Source: UBA7672 sp041398245
GTDB lineage: Bacteria; Pseudomonadota; Alphaproteobacteria; Caulobacterales; Hyphomonadaceae
Assembly: GCA_041398245.1 (NCBI GenBank)
Contig: JAWKVC010000011.1
Coordinates: forward strand, 72,622-136,621
DNA length: 64,000 nt
Direction: 5' to 3'
Every line of letters starts with the position of its first letter. Positions within the stretch are counted from its first letter, which is position 1. Positions 34,444 to 43,338 of the stretch are shown in pieces. The translations under genes and the position numbers were made by a program. A model generated the notes under the pieces. That model ran no database searches and was not told the DNA's origin. It saw nothing but the letters and a program-made list of their open reading frames with translations.

Positions 34444-35115
34444 TCAGGCTTGCGCAGCGAGGTTGTCAAAAATGGCGTTGAACTGGCGCACAGCCTCGCC
34501 CGGACCGCCAGCGGCGCGCCAGACGCCTGCGGAAACGGCGAGGAAATCCGCCCCGGATTCCACTAGCGGGCTGGCGTTCTCGGCCGTGATTCCGCCGATC
34601 GCAACACAGGGCAGTTCCATCATCTGCTGCCACCAGGTCAGCAGCTCCGGTTCAGCATGCGCCGCAGGGGTCTTGGTTTCCGTGGGATAGAACGCGCCGA
34701 AGCCGACATAGTCCGCGCCTGACTCGCCGGCTTCCATCGCGAGATGGCGGCTGTCGTGACAGGTGACGCCGACAATGGCGTCCGGCCCCACAAGCTTGCG
34801 CGCCTTGGCGTAGGGGATATCGCCCTGACCGATATGCACGCCGTCCGCGCCCAGTTCGACGGCGAGATCCGGCCGGTCATTCACCAGAACGGCGACGCCG
34901 CGTTCCTGCGCGCGCGGAACGATATGCCGGCCGAGTTCGAGAATGTGGCTGTCGGGCGCGGAAATTCCCGCGCGTGATTTCAGACGGATCTGGAGCGAGG
35001 CCACGTCGCCAGCATCCAGCGCCTCATCCAGTGCGCGGGAGAATGCTGCGATATCCGCGACTTCCGGCGGCGTGATGAGATAGAGGCGGCATCGGCGTAG
35101 CGGGGGTGTAGGCAT
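34444..35115 (-). CDS. thiE: Thiamine phosphate synthase
   Basis: 223 residues from ATG at 35115. TIM-barrel enzyme joining the pyrimidine and thiazole halves of thiamine. Motifs: RLYLITPP, QIRLKSR, VNDRPDLAVELGADGVHIGQ, GVTCHD and CVAIGGIT. The usual Lys in QLRxK is present. It overlaps no gene but follows the DUF1272 gene by 51 nt. There is no room for a TPP riboswitch directly before it. Confidence 0.92.
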   Translation of the reverse strand: MPTPPLRRCRLYLITPPEVADIAAFSRALDEALDAGDVASLQIRLKSRAGISAPDSHILELGRHIVPRAQERGVAVLVNDRPDLAVELGADGVHIGQGDIPYAKARKLVGPDAIVGVTCHDSRHLAMEAGESGADYVGFGAFYPTETKTPAAHAEPELLTWWQQMMELPCVAIGGITAENASPLVESGADFLAVSAGVWRAAGGPGEAVRQFNAIFDNLAAQA

Positions 35116-35166
35116 GCGCGAGGCGTACGCCTGTGCGCCGGGCCGGGCAAGCCACCGGGCCAACCT

Positions 35167-35409
35167 CTAGGCGGCGCAGCCGCCGGTCTTCACGACCCTG
35201 CGCGCGGATGCGGGAAACCGCGCCAGTTTCTCGGCAGGGCGGGCAGGGCGCGCAACAAGATCGCCGCCGCAGTTCGGACATTTTCCCTTCAGCGTCTGTT
35301 CGGCGCAGCGCGCGCAGAACGTGCATTCGAATGAGCAGATGCGGGCGTCCGGCCCCGACGGATCAAGATCGCGATCACAGCATTCGCAATTGGGGCGCAT
35401 CTCAAGCAT
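35167..35409 (-). CDS. DUF1272 zinc-ribbon-like protein
   Basis: 80 residues from ATG at 35409 (MLEMRPNCECCDRDLDP), which matches the family start. Eight or more Cys in pairs (CECC, CSFEC, CARC, CPNC) form likely zinc sites. Family function unknown. The end is basic and carries GGCAA. Confidence 0.85.
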   Translation of the reverse strand: MLEMRPNCECCDRDLDPSGPDARICSFECTFCARCAEQTLKGKCPNCGGDLVARPARPAEKLARFPASARRVVKTGGCAA

Positions 35410-35487
35410 GGCGACGACGTTATCGGGGGCACGCGCCCGAGCGCAATCCAGCTTGCGGACAAAGACTCCTCCAAAGCTGCCATAGAC

Positions 35488-35521
35488 AGAAAATGGCGCG
35501 ATCCGGCCGGACCGCGCCATT
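35488..35521 (-). terminator. Terminator of fba
   Basis: AATGGCGCG (35492-35500) pairs with CGCGCCATT (35513-35521), with an inner CCGG pair in the loop. On the minus strand it is followed by TTTCTGTC. It lies 24 nt after the fba stop. Confidence 0.8.
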
Positions 35522-35544
35522 CGATTCTGTTTGCACAGGGATGA

Positions 35545-36633
35545 TTACTCGGCGGCGACCTTGGCCGTGGCTGTGATCTTCGGATCGAGTTTTCCGGCCG
35601 CGTAGTCCTTGGCCATCACGGCGAGCGAGATCGGCTTGATCTTGCCGGCCTGACCTTCGCAGCCGAACTCCTGATAGCGCTGGATGCAGACCTTGCGCAT
35701 CGCTTCCTTGGCGGGCTTCAGATAGCCGCGCGGATCGAACTCGCCGGGCTTCTCGGCGAACACCTTGCGGATCGCGCCGGTGATCGCCATGCGGTTGTCT
35801 GTGTCGATATTGATCTTGCGCACGCCGTGCTTGATGCCACGCTGGATTTCCTCGACCGGAACGCCCCAGGTCTGCGGCATCTTCCCGCCATACTGGTTGA
35901 TGATGTCCTGCAGGTCCTGCGGCACCGACGACGAGCCGTGCATCACAAGGTGCGTGTTCGGCAGGCGGCGGTGGATTTCCTCAATGACGTTCATCGCCAG
36001 AACGGCGCCGTCGGGCTTGCGCGAGAACTTGTAGGCGCCGTGCGAGGTGCCCATGGCGATCGCCAGCGCATCGACCTTGGTGGCCTTGACGAAGTCGACC
36101 GCCTGGTCCGGGTCTGTGAGCAGCTGCGAGTGGTCGAGTTTGCCGTCAAAGCCGTGACCGTCTTCCTTCTCGCCCATGCCGGTTTCCAGCGAGCCGAGCA
36201 CGCCAAGCTCGCCTTCGACCGAAACGCCGCAGGCATGCGCCATCTCGACGACCCTGCGGGTGACATCGACGTTGTAGTCGTAGTCGGCCGGCGTCTTGGC
36301 GTCTTCCTTGAGCGAGCCGTCCATCATCACCGACGTGAAACCGAACTGGATGGCTGTCGCGCAGGTGGCTGGGCCGTTGCCGTGGTCCTGGTGCATGCAG
36401 ATCGGAATGTGCGGATACATCTCGGAGCAGGCGTCGATGATGTGTTTCAGCACGATGTCGTTGGCGTAGGAGCGGGCGCCACGAGACGCCTGCATGATGA
36501 CCGGCGCACTAACCGCATCCGCCGCCTCCATGATGGCCAGCGCCTGTTCCATGTTGTTGATGTTGAACGCCGGCAGGCCATAGCCGTGCTCCGCAGCGTG
36601 ATCCAGAAGCTGCCGCAGCGTGATACGCGCCAT
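35545..36633 (-). CDS. fba: Class II fructose-bisphosphate aldolase
   Basis: 362 residues from ATG at 36633 (RBS AGGGGAA). Zinc-dependent aldolase cleaving fructose 1,6-bisphosphate. Motifs: GLPAFNINNMEQALAIMEAA, the zinc site HQDHGNG and MDGSLKED, and GVRKINIDTDNRMA. The long C-terminal extension is usual for this subtype. It lies about 3.7 kb downstream of the pgk-gap-tkt group on the same strand. Confidence 0.95.
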   Translation of the reverse strand: MARITLRQLLDHAAEHGYGLPAFNINNMEQALAIMEAADAVSAPVIMQASRGARSYANDIVLKHIIDACSEMYPHIPICMHQDHGNGPATCATAIQFGFTSVMMDGSLKEDAKTPADYDYNVDVTRRVVEMAHACGVSVEGELGVLGSLETGMGEKEDGHGFDGKLDHSQLLTDPDQAVDFVKATKVDALAIAMGTSHGAYKFSRKPDGAVLAMNVIEEIHRRLPNTHLVMHGSSSVPQDLQDIINQYGGKMPQTWGVPVEEIQRGIKHGVRKINIDTDNRMAITGAIRKVFAEKPGEFDPRGYLKPAKEAMRKVCIQRYQEFGCEGQAGKIKPISLAVMAKDYAAGKLDPKITATAKVAAE

Positions 36634-36920
36634 CGAAAATTCCCCTAAGAGCTGTAATCCGCCTTGTGGCGGCACAGCGAAAAACGGTCAACAGCATCAC
36701 AGCAACCCGTAGGCCAGAACGCGGAAAACAAGGTGTTTCGGATTGCCGGAATCCCGTGTCGGGACCGGACCCGCCGGCGCGTCCTCGGTATGACAGGGCC
36801 GTAAGCGCTCTTACAAACCGGAAGGCGTTGCGGTCGGCTCCTTGCGGTTGCCTGATCCGTCGCCTGCCGAGATCGCGCGCCGCAAGCGGATGACACACTA
36901 GTTGCGGCGATCTCTGAGCG

Positions 36921-38111
36921 TCATGCCGCCAGAAGATGCGCCGGCCGGCGCAGGTCTTCGGGCAGCGCACGTCCCATCATGTCGATGAAATTGCCCGCAT
37001 AGAACGCATCCACCGCCTCCGGCGTGCATCCTTCCATCGCGGCATCGAACCGCTTCAGCGGGTTCCGTCCGCCTTCCACATGCGGATAGTCGGACGAGAA
37101 CATGCAGACCTCCGCGCCGGCCTCGCGCGCGATCCATCCGGCGTCTTCGTGCGGATAGGGCGTCACACGCAGCTGGCGCCGCACGATCTCGCTGGGCTTC
37201 GCCGAGAGGTTCTGCAGCCGCGTCTCGTTCTTGATGAAGGCGCTCGCCGCTGAATCCATGGACCGCATCCAGCCCGGAACCCACGCCGCGCCCAGCTCGA
37301 TCGCGCCGAATTTCAGATCGGGGAAACGGTCGAACACACCATCGAAGATCATCGTCGCCAGCGTCTGCATCGCAGCGTTGGGAATCGGCATGTAGCTGAC
37401 CGATGTGAAGTTGTCGTCGCCGCCATGGAAGTCCGGCACGGGCGGAAGACCATTTATCTTGTAGGCCGGGTCCAGCTTCTCTTCGCCGCCGACATGGAAC
37501 AGGATCGGCACGCCTGCTTCCCGCGCCATCGCCCAGACCCGATCCAGGCCCACATGGCTGGGCGAATGATGCTGCGGACATTTCGACGGAACCATCAGAC
37601 CCTTCGCGCCAAGATCGATGGCTTCCGTCGCGCAGGCGACCGCCCGGTCAATGTCCTCCAGCGGGATCTGAGCCGTCGGCAGCAGACGGCGGTCGATCTT
37701 GCAGAAGTCGGCCATCATCCGGTTGTGAGCTGAGGCTGCGGCGTAGCACAGCTCCATGTCGTCGCCCTGATCGAGCCCGAAATTGCCGAGGCACCAGGTG
37801 GTGAATACGAGCTGGCTGGCGAAGCCGAGCGCGTTCAGGGCGGCGGGTCTATCGTCCGCGATGAAGGCGCCCTGTGCGTCATAGTTCTTGCGCAGGAGAA
37901 TGTTCGCCTCGGCGCCGGCGCGGAATGCGGCGTCCGCCTGTGCGGCTCTTGCCTGTTCGGCCTTCACCTGTCGCGCCTTGCGGGTCACGAAGCCCGGCAG
38001 CGCGTGATACCGCGTCAGCAGCCGCGCCTCGAAATAGGGATCGAGACAGTCGGACAGCTCCATAAGATGGCTGTCCGCATCGTGAATGATCCGCCCCTCG
38101 ACATAGGCCAT
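36921..38111 (-). CDS. Amidohydrolase family 2 protein
   Basis: 396 residues from ATG at 38111 (GGGAGAACGCC upstream). Opens IIHDADSHLME, the N-terminal metal site of this family, and has FGAIELGAAWVPGWM and MFSSDYPHVEGG, with the catalytic Asp, toward the end. Many relatives are decarboxylases or hydrolases acting on aromatic or ring compounds. Clusters with an SDR and an aldo/keto reductase on the same strand, which may form a degradation set. Confidence 0.85.
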   Translation of the reverse strand: MAYVEGRIIHDADSHLMELSDCLDPYFEARLLTRYHALPGFVTRKARQVKAEQARAAQADAAFRAGAEANILLRKNYDAQGAFIADDRPAALNALGFASQLVFTTWCLGNFGLDQGDDMELCYAAASAHNRMMADFCKIDRRLLPTAQIPLEDIDRAVACATEAIDLGAKGLMVPSKCPQHHSPSHVGLDRVWAMAREAGVPILFHVGGEEKLDPAYKINGLPPVPDFHGGDDNFTSVSYMPIPNAAMQTLATMIFDGVFDRFPDLKFGAIELGAAWVPGWMRSMDSAASAFIKNETRLQNLSAKPSEIVRRQLRVTPYPHEDAGWIAREAGAEVCMFSSDYPHVEGGRNPLKRFDAAMEGCTPEAVDAFYAGNFIDMMGRALPEDLRRPAHLLAA

Positions 38112-38215
38112 GGCGTTCTCCCGCTGGTCGTTTCTGACGTTTTCCAAAGTCAGTCACGCAACGCAGCAGGAGGCAAGAGGCGGCTTGATACTCGCCGGTT
38201 TGGTCGCCCCGGGGG

Positions 38216-39136
38216 CTAGCCGAGTTTGACGCCCAGCGCCTCTGCGGCAGCGGCGACGAACTTGTTCGTCTGCGCGAAGGCCGCATCCAGCGGTTCTTCG
38301 CCGGCCGGGCTGGATATCTTCTCCCAGTTGGCGGCGACGTCATCGACCGTGGCGTTGGCGCCACCGAGGAACACGGCCGGCGTCTCGTAGATGTGCACCA
38401 CGGAGAAGCAGCCCGCGCCCGCGCCAAGGATGGTCTTCGAGGGGGCGTTCTCGGAAACGAGATAGAGCACGCCCGGCGTCACCAGTTCGGGCTGCATCAG
38501 GTTGGCGACCTGATCCGGGATCAGGCCTTCCAGCATGCGCGTGGCGGCGGTGGGCGCCAGCGTGTTGACGCGGATGTTGTTCTTCTGGCCCTCATGGTGA
38601 AGCACATTCATCAGGCCGACCATGGCCGCTTTGGCCGCGCCATAGTTCGACTGGCCGAAATTGCCGTAGATGCCCGACGCCGACGAGGTCAGCATGATGC
38701 GGCCGTAGTTCTGCTCACGCATCGTCTCCCACACCGCCTTGGTGCAGTTCGCCGTACCGAACAGGTGGACGTCCACCACCTTCTTGAAGTCGTCCATCGT
38801 CATCTTGGCGAATGTCTTGTCGCGCAGGATGCCGGCATTGTTGATCAGGATGTCGACGCGACCCCATTTGGCCTTGGCGTCCGCAACCATGGCCTCGACC
38901 TGGTCGAGCTTGGTGATGTCGGCGCCGTTGGAGATCGCCTCTCCGCCGCCGTCGCGGATTTCCTTGGCGACGCCCTCGGCCGCCGAGATCGAACCGCCCG
39001 ATCCGTCCACCGATCCGCCGAGATCGTTGACGACGACTTTCGCCCCACGCGCCGCGAGCTGCAGGCAGTGATGCCGGCCCAGACCGTTGCCGCCGCCCGT
39101 CACAATGGCGACCTTGCCGTCAAATCGGATTGTCAT
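38216..39136 (-). CDS. SDR oxidoreductase, 3-hydroxyacyl-CoA dehydrogenase-like
   Basis: 306 residues. Cofactor loop TGGGNGLGRHHC, NNAG motif (INNAGILRDKT) and active site S-Y-K in MLTSSASGIYGNFGQSNYGAAK. The segment NDLGGSVDG and the extended C-terminus resemble the dehydrogenase domain of peroxisomal multifunctional enzyme 2, so an acyl-CoA or steroid-type substrate is possible. Same strand as the amidohydrolase, 104 nt upstream of it. Confidence 0.85.
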   Translation of the reverse strand: MTIRFDGKVAIVTGGGNGLGRHHCLQLAARGAKVVVNDLGGSVDGSGGSISAAEGVAKEIRDGGGEAISNGADITKLDQVEAMVADAKAKWGRVDILINNAGILRDKTFAKMTMDDFKKVVDVHLFGTANCTKAVWETMREQNYGRIMLTSSASGIYGNFGQSNYGAAKAAMVGLMNVLHHEGQKNNIRVNTLAPTAATRMLEGLIPDQVANLMQPELVTPGVLYLVSENAPSKTILGAGAGCFSVVHIYETPAVFLGGANATVDDVAANWEKISSPAGEEPLDAAFAQTNKFVAAAAEALGVKLG

Positions 39137-39231
39137 GGATGTCCTCGTCCTTCACACGCGTGCGAAGGTCGGATGGCAAAGCAATGGCCGGATGGCAAGT
39201 GCGCGTGCGGTCGCGCCGCTCCTGTGAGGGT

Positions 39232-40215
39232 CTACCTGCCTACATTCTGCTGCAGCGCTGCCGGATAGCGGTCTCCCAGCACCTTGATCCCGGCGAGCGC
39301 CTGCTCAATCAGCTTCAGTTCATCCGCGCCGAGCTTCAGCGAGACGGCGCCAATGTTTTCCTCCAGCCGCGACAGCTTCGTGGTGCCGGGGATGGGCACG
39401 ATCCAGGGCTTCTGCGCCAACAGCCATGCCAGCGCCACCTGCGCCCGCGTTGCTTTCAGCCGCGTCGCGATCTCGCCCAGGCGGTCGACCAGAACCTGGT
39501 TGGCATTGCGCGCCTCGTCTGCAAATCGCGGCAAGGAACTGCGGAAGTCCTTCGCGCCGAACGTCGTCGAGGCGTCGATCGCGCCCGTGAGGAAGCCTCG
39601 CCCGAGCGGACTGAACGGGACGAAGCCGATGCCCAGTTCTTCCAGTGTCGGCAGGATCTCGGTCTCGGGTTCGCGCCACCAAAGCGAATATTCGCTCTGC
39701 AAAGCCGCGACCGGCTGTAGGGCATGCGCCTTCCGGATCGTTGCGGCGCTGGCCTCCGACATGCCGAAATGCTTCACCTTGCCGGCGGCGATCAGGTCTT
39801 TGACGGTGCCCGCGACGTCTTCGATCGGCACTTTCGGATCGACGCGGTGCTGGTAGAGCAGGTCAATGTGGTCCGTGCGCAGCCGCTTCAGCGCCGCCTC
39901 CGTCACCGCGCGGATGTTCTCCGGCCGGCTGTCCACGCCCGCGCGCGCCATACCGTTCGGAAAGCCAAACTTGGTCGCGATCACGACCTTGTCGCGCACA
40001 GGCTGCAGGGCCTCACCCAGCAGGTCTTCGTTCGTGAAAGGACCATACGCTTCAGCCGTGTCGAAGAACGTCACGCCCCTGTCGACTGCCGCGCGCAGCA
40101 GGGAGATTGAAGCGCCTCGCTCGGGAGCCTCGCCATAGGCGTAACTCAGCCCCATGCACCCAAGCCCGATGGCTGAGACTTCAAGCCCACTCTTTCCGAG
40201 GACGCGCGTCTGCAT
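39232..40215 (-). CDS. Aldo/keto reductase
   Basis: 327 residues. Family marks: GLGCMGLSYAYG, the catalytic Asp/Tyr in FFDTAEAYGPF, Lys in VIATKFGF and His in LYQHRVD. NADPH-binding loop near the end (WIVPIPGTTKLSRLEENIGA). Reduces aldehydes or ketones in the cytosol. Ends 95 nt before the SDR start; lies just after pgk. Confidence 0.9.
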   Translation of the reverse strand: MQTRVLGKSGLEVSAIGLGCMGLSYAYGEAPERGASISLLRAAVDRGVTFFDTAEAYGPFTNEDLLGEALQPVRDKVVIATKFGFPNGMARAGVDSRPENIRAVTEAALKRLRTDHIDLLYQHRVDPKVPIEDVAGTVKDLIAAGKVKHFGMSEASAATIRKAHALQPVAALQSEYSLWWREPETEILPTLEELGIGFVPFSPLGRGFLTGAIDASTTFGAKDFRSSLPRFADEARNANQVLVDRLGEIATRLKATRAQVALAWLLAQKPWIVPIPGTTKLSRLEENIGAVSLKLGADELKLIEQALAGIKVLGDRYPAALQQNVGR

Positions 40216-40288
40216 GGCTGAACTCCGTGGCTGACGGCGTTCAATGTAAGGCGGCGAAGCGGCCGGGGTAACCCGTCAGCGAAAAGAG

Positions 40289-41448
40289 CTAGACCTTCAG
40301 CGCTTCGACGCCTGGCAATTCCTTGCCTTCCATCCATTCGAGGAAGGCGCCGCCGGCCGTCGAAATGAAGGTGAGGTCGTTCGCAACGCCAGCGTGGTGC
40401 ATGGCCGAAACCGTGTCGCCGCCGCCGGCGACCGCGATCAGCTTGCCTTCCTTCGCCAGTTTCGCGGCTTCCTTCGCGGCTTCCAACGTGCCCCTGTCGA
40501 AGGGCGGGATTTCGAACACGCCCAGCGGGCCGTTCCAGATCAGCGTTTTGGAGTTCGCCATCGCGCGCTTGAGACGTGCGACCGTTTCCGGGCCGGCGTC
40601 GAGAATACGTTCATGCTCGTCGATCGAGCCAAGCGCACGCACGCGCGTGGGCACGCCCTTGGCCATCTGTTCGGCCACCACGATGTCGATCGGCAGGAAC
40701 AGCTTGCAGTTGTTCTGGCCGGCAAGGCGAATGATCTCGCGCGCTGTCTCGGCAAGGTCCTTCTCGCAGTAGGACGAGCCGACATCATGGCCCTGGGCAT
40801 AGAGGAACGTGTTCGCCATGCCGCCGCCGATGGCCAGCTTGTCGAGCTTGGTCACGAGGTTCTTGAGCAGGTCCAGCTTGGTCGAGACTCGAGCCGCCGA
40901 CAATGCCGATCACGGGCCGCTCCGGATTGCCTAGCGCCGCATTCAGCGCGTGGAGCTCACGCTCCATCGACAGACCGGGATAGGCCGGCAGCTTCGCGAC
41001 GCCTTCGGTCGAGGTGCGGTGCGCGGCCGAGAAGGCGTCGTTGACATAGATGTCGCCCAGCTTCGCCAGTTCCGCCGCGAAGACCGGATCGTCGCTTCTC
41101 GCCCGCGTGATAGCGGAGGTTTTCGAGCAGGGCGATGCCGCCGGCGGGCAGGGCGTCGATCGCTGTCTTGCCGTTTCGCCGATGCAGTCGTCCGCTCCAG
41201 GTGATCGGCTTCTTGAACCAGCGCTGCCAGCGGATCGACCACCGGCTTGAGGCTCATCTCCGGCACGCGCTTGCCTTCGGCCGGTCGAAGTGGGCCAACA
41301 GCACGACCTGCTGCCTGGCCACAGAAGGTCGATCGTCGGCAGGGCGGCGCGGTATCGTCCAACCGCCTGGTACCATCACGTTGAAGTCGACGCGGACAAG
41401 CGCGGTCTTGCCCTTGAGGTCTGCGCCCTGAAGCGTGCGGAAGGTCAT
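40289..41448 (-). pseudogene. pgk: Phosphoglycerate kinase pgk, broken by multiple indels
   Basis: The start MTFRTLQGADLKGKTALVRVD (41448) and the last 205 residues (40289-40903: RVSTKLDLLKNLV, FLYAQGHDVG, LIWNGPLGVFE, VAGGGDTVSAM) are typical of Pgk, about 395 residues in all. Between about 41400 and 40880 the reading frame changes many times. RAALPTIDLL, QVVLLAHFDRPK, KRVPEMSLKPVVDPLAALV, AIDALPAGGIALLENLRYH and ERELHALNAALGNPERPV all appear in order but in different frames. Pgk makes ATP and 3-phosphoglycerate in glycolysis. Its intact neighbours fba and gap make true loss unlikely; consensus errors are the better reading. Confidence 0.88.
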
Positions 41449-41549
41449 CGTGTCAGGTCCCGGATGGTTAAGGCTGGAAATCTATCAGAGGAGAGAGGCT
41501 GCGCCAGCGCCTGCATACTCCGGGCCGCGCTGCCGGGGTCGGGAAGAGC

Positions 41550-42038
41550 TCAGCTTACCGGATCGCCCCAGGGATGGGGCAGGTCCTTGACGTTCTTCAG
41601 AAGTTCAAAACCGATGCGTCGCGGCTCCTCCGTCTGCTTGGGCACGGCGACCAGCAGGACGCTGACCTGGCTGTAGTGCTGCAGCAGTTCGAATTTCCGT
41701 CCGTCGGCGTACTGGCCCATGAACACGATCATGTCCGGCGCCCAGCTGGCGACGTTGTTGATGTGCAGCACCTCGGCGTTCGGGCCTTCGACGAAGCGGC
41801 CGCCGACCTCGTGATCCGGCCCGAGATTCTTCTCGAACTCCAGGATCTGGTGAACCAGCCGCTGGTGCATCCAGGTCGCAGGATCCGGCGGTCGCTGTTC
41901 CACAGCCTGAGGCGGCTGGCCGCTCTCATCGCCATCCTCGACCACGCCTTCCTTCACCACATAGGGCGGCGAAGCCGTGGCGTGGATGTGGGCGTCTTCC
42001 TCGGCGGGCGTGTCGGTGTCGGCTTTTGGGTCTTGCAT
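41550..42038 (-). CDS. DUF6173-like protein
   Basis: 162 residues from ATG at 42038 (MQDPKADTDTPAEED). The core MHQRLVHQILEFEKNLGPDH, then an EVGGRFVEG strand, FMGQYADGRKFELLQHYSQ and SVLLVAVPK, matches what I recall of DUF6173; the label is tentative. Located between gap and pgk on the same strand but after the gap terminator. Cytosolic, function unknown. Confidence 0.68.
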   Translation of the reverse strand: MQDPKADTDTPAEEDAHIHATASPPYVVKEGVVEDGDESGQPPQAVEQRPPDPATWMHQRLVHQILEFEKNLGPDHEVGGRFVEGPNAEVLHINNVASWAPDMIVFMGQYADGRKFELLQHYSQVSVLLVAVPKQTEEPRRIGFELLKNVKDLPHPWGDPVS

Positions 42039-42095
42039 GACCCGACCAATGGCGGCCCGGGCTGGCCACGTCAACAATTGCGACTGCGCGCCAAA

Positions 42096-42127
42096 CGAAA
42101 ACGCCTCCAGCGAGGGCTGGAGGCGTT
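42096..42127 (-). terminator. Terminator of gap
   Basis: A 12-bp perfect stem (AACGCCTCCAGC / GCTGGAGGCGTT, 42100-42127) with a 4-nt loop, followed on the minus strand by TTCGTTTG. It lies 24 nt after the gap stop. Confidence 0.88.
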
Positions 42128-42151
42128 CACACGCTGTTTGAAGCGCAGGTC

Positions 42152-43159
42152 CTAGATCAGTTTCGCCCACGCGATGGCGGTGTCGCTCATGCGGGTCGAG
42201 AAGCCCCACTCATTGTCGTACCAGCTCATGATCGAGACCATGTTGCCGTCCATGACCTTGGTCTGGTCCATGTGGAAGATCGACGAGTGCGGGTTGTGGT
42301 TGAAGTCCGACGAAACGAGCTTCTCGTTCGTGTAGCCGAGAATGCCTTTCAGCGGGCCGTCCGCCGCCGCCTTGATCGCGTCGTTGACTTCCTTGGCCGT
42401 GGTCGCGCGCTTGGCGATGAACTTCAGGTCGACCAGGGACACGTTCGGCGTCGGCACGCGCACTGAAATGCCGTCAAGCTTGCCGTTGAGATCGGGCAGG
42501 ACAAGGCCGACAGCCTTCGCCGCGCCGGTCGAGGTCGGGATCATCGACAGGCCGGCGGCGCGGGCGCGATAGAGATCCTTGTGCATCGTGTCCAGCGTCG
42601 GCTGGTCGCCGGTGTAGGAGTGGATGGTCGTCATCATGCCCTTCTCGATGCCGATGGCGTCGTGAAGCACATGGGCCACCGGCGCGAGGCAGTTGGTGGT
42701 GCACGAGGCGTTCGAGACGATCATGTGCTCCTTGGTGAGCTTCTGATGGTTCACGCCATAGACGACCGTGAGGTCGGCGTTCTCGCCCGGAGCGGAGATC
42801 AGCACGCGCTTGGCGCCGGCCTGAAGGTGGGCGGCCGCCTTGTCCTTCGCCGTGAAGATGCCGGTGCACTCGAACGCGATGTCGACGTTGAGATCCTTGT
42901 GCGGCAGTTCGGCGGGGTTGCGGATCGCCGTGACCTTGAAGCGCTGATTGCCGACCGCGACCATGTCGCCGTCGACCGTGACGTCCATGTTCAGCGGGCC
43001 ATGCACTGAGTCGTACTTCAGCAGGTGGACATTGGTTTCCACCGGGCCGAGATCGTTCACGGCCACGACTTCGATGTCCGTGCGCTTGTGTTCCAGAATG
43101 GAACGCAGGACGAGACGCCCGATCCTGCCGAAACCGTTGATCGCCACACGCACAGCCAT
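42152..43159 (-). CDS. gap: Glyceraldehyde-3-phosphate dehydrogenase, type I
   Basis: 335 residues. NAD-binding start VAINGFGRIGRLVLRS, catalytic Cys153 in SNASCTTNCLAP and WYDNEWGFSTRM at the end. RBS GAGGGA. The usual glycolytic enzyme; a long inserted sequence is absent. Second gene of the tkt-gap group with its own terminator. Confidence 0.97.
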   Translation of the reverse strand: MAVRVAINGFGRIGRLVLRSILEHKRTDIEVVAVNDLGPVETNVHLLKYDSVHGPLNMDVTVDGDMVAVGNQRFKVTAIRNPAELPHKDLNVDIAFECTGIFTAKDKAAAHLQAGAKRVLISAPGENADLTVVYGVNHQKLTKEHMIVSNASCTTNCLAPVAHVLHDAIGIEKGMMTTIHSYTGDQPTLDTMHKDLYRARAAGLSMIPTSTGAAKAVGLVLPDLNGKLDGISVRVPTPNVSLVDLKFIAKRATTAKEVNDAIKAAADGPLKGILGYTNEKLVSSDFNHNPHSSIFHMDQTKVMDGNMVSIMSWYDNEWGFSTRMSDTAIAWAKLI

Positions 43160-43338
43160 TGCGAATCCCTCAAGTGTTCAATGCGGCCTTGCGGGTGCAA
43201 GAATAATGCAGGCCGAGGCCGCTCAACCTGCGTCGGTATGGCGGCCTAATAGCTGATTTTTGGTGTGAAGCGAGGGGCAAGCGCGGTGAAAATCGCGCAA
43301 TTCCCCGCAGCACTTCGTGAGAAGCCGGAAACCGCCGG

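Noticed and set aside
35116..35166. TPP riboswitch before thiE
   Set aside because: Only 51 nt are available and the conserved CTGAGA and ACCTGA blocks are missing.
40289..41448. Programmed frameshifting in pgk
   Set aside because: Many shifts of both signs over 500 nt cannot be recoding; errors or decay are simpler.
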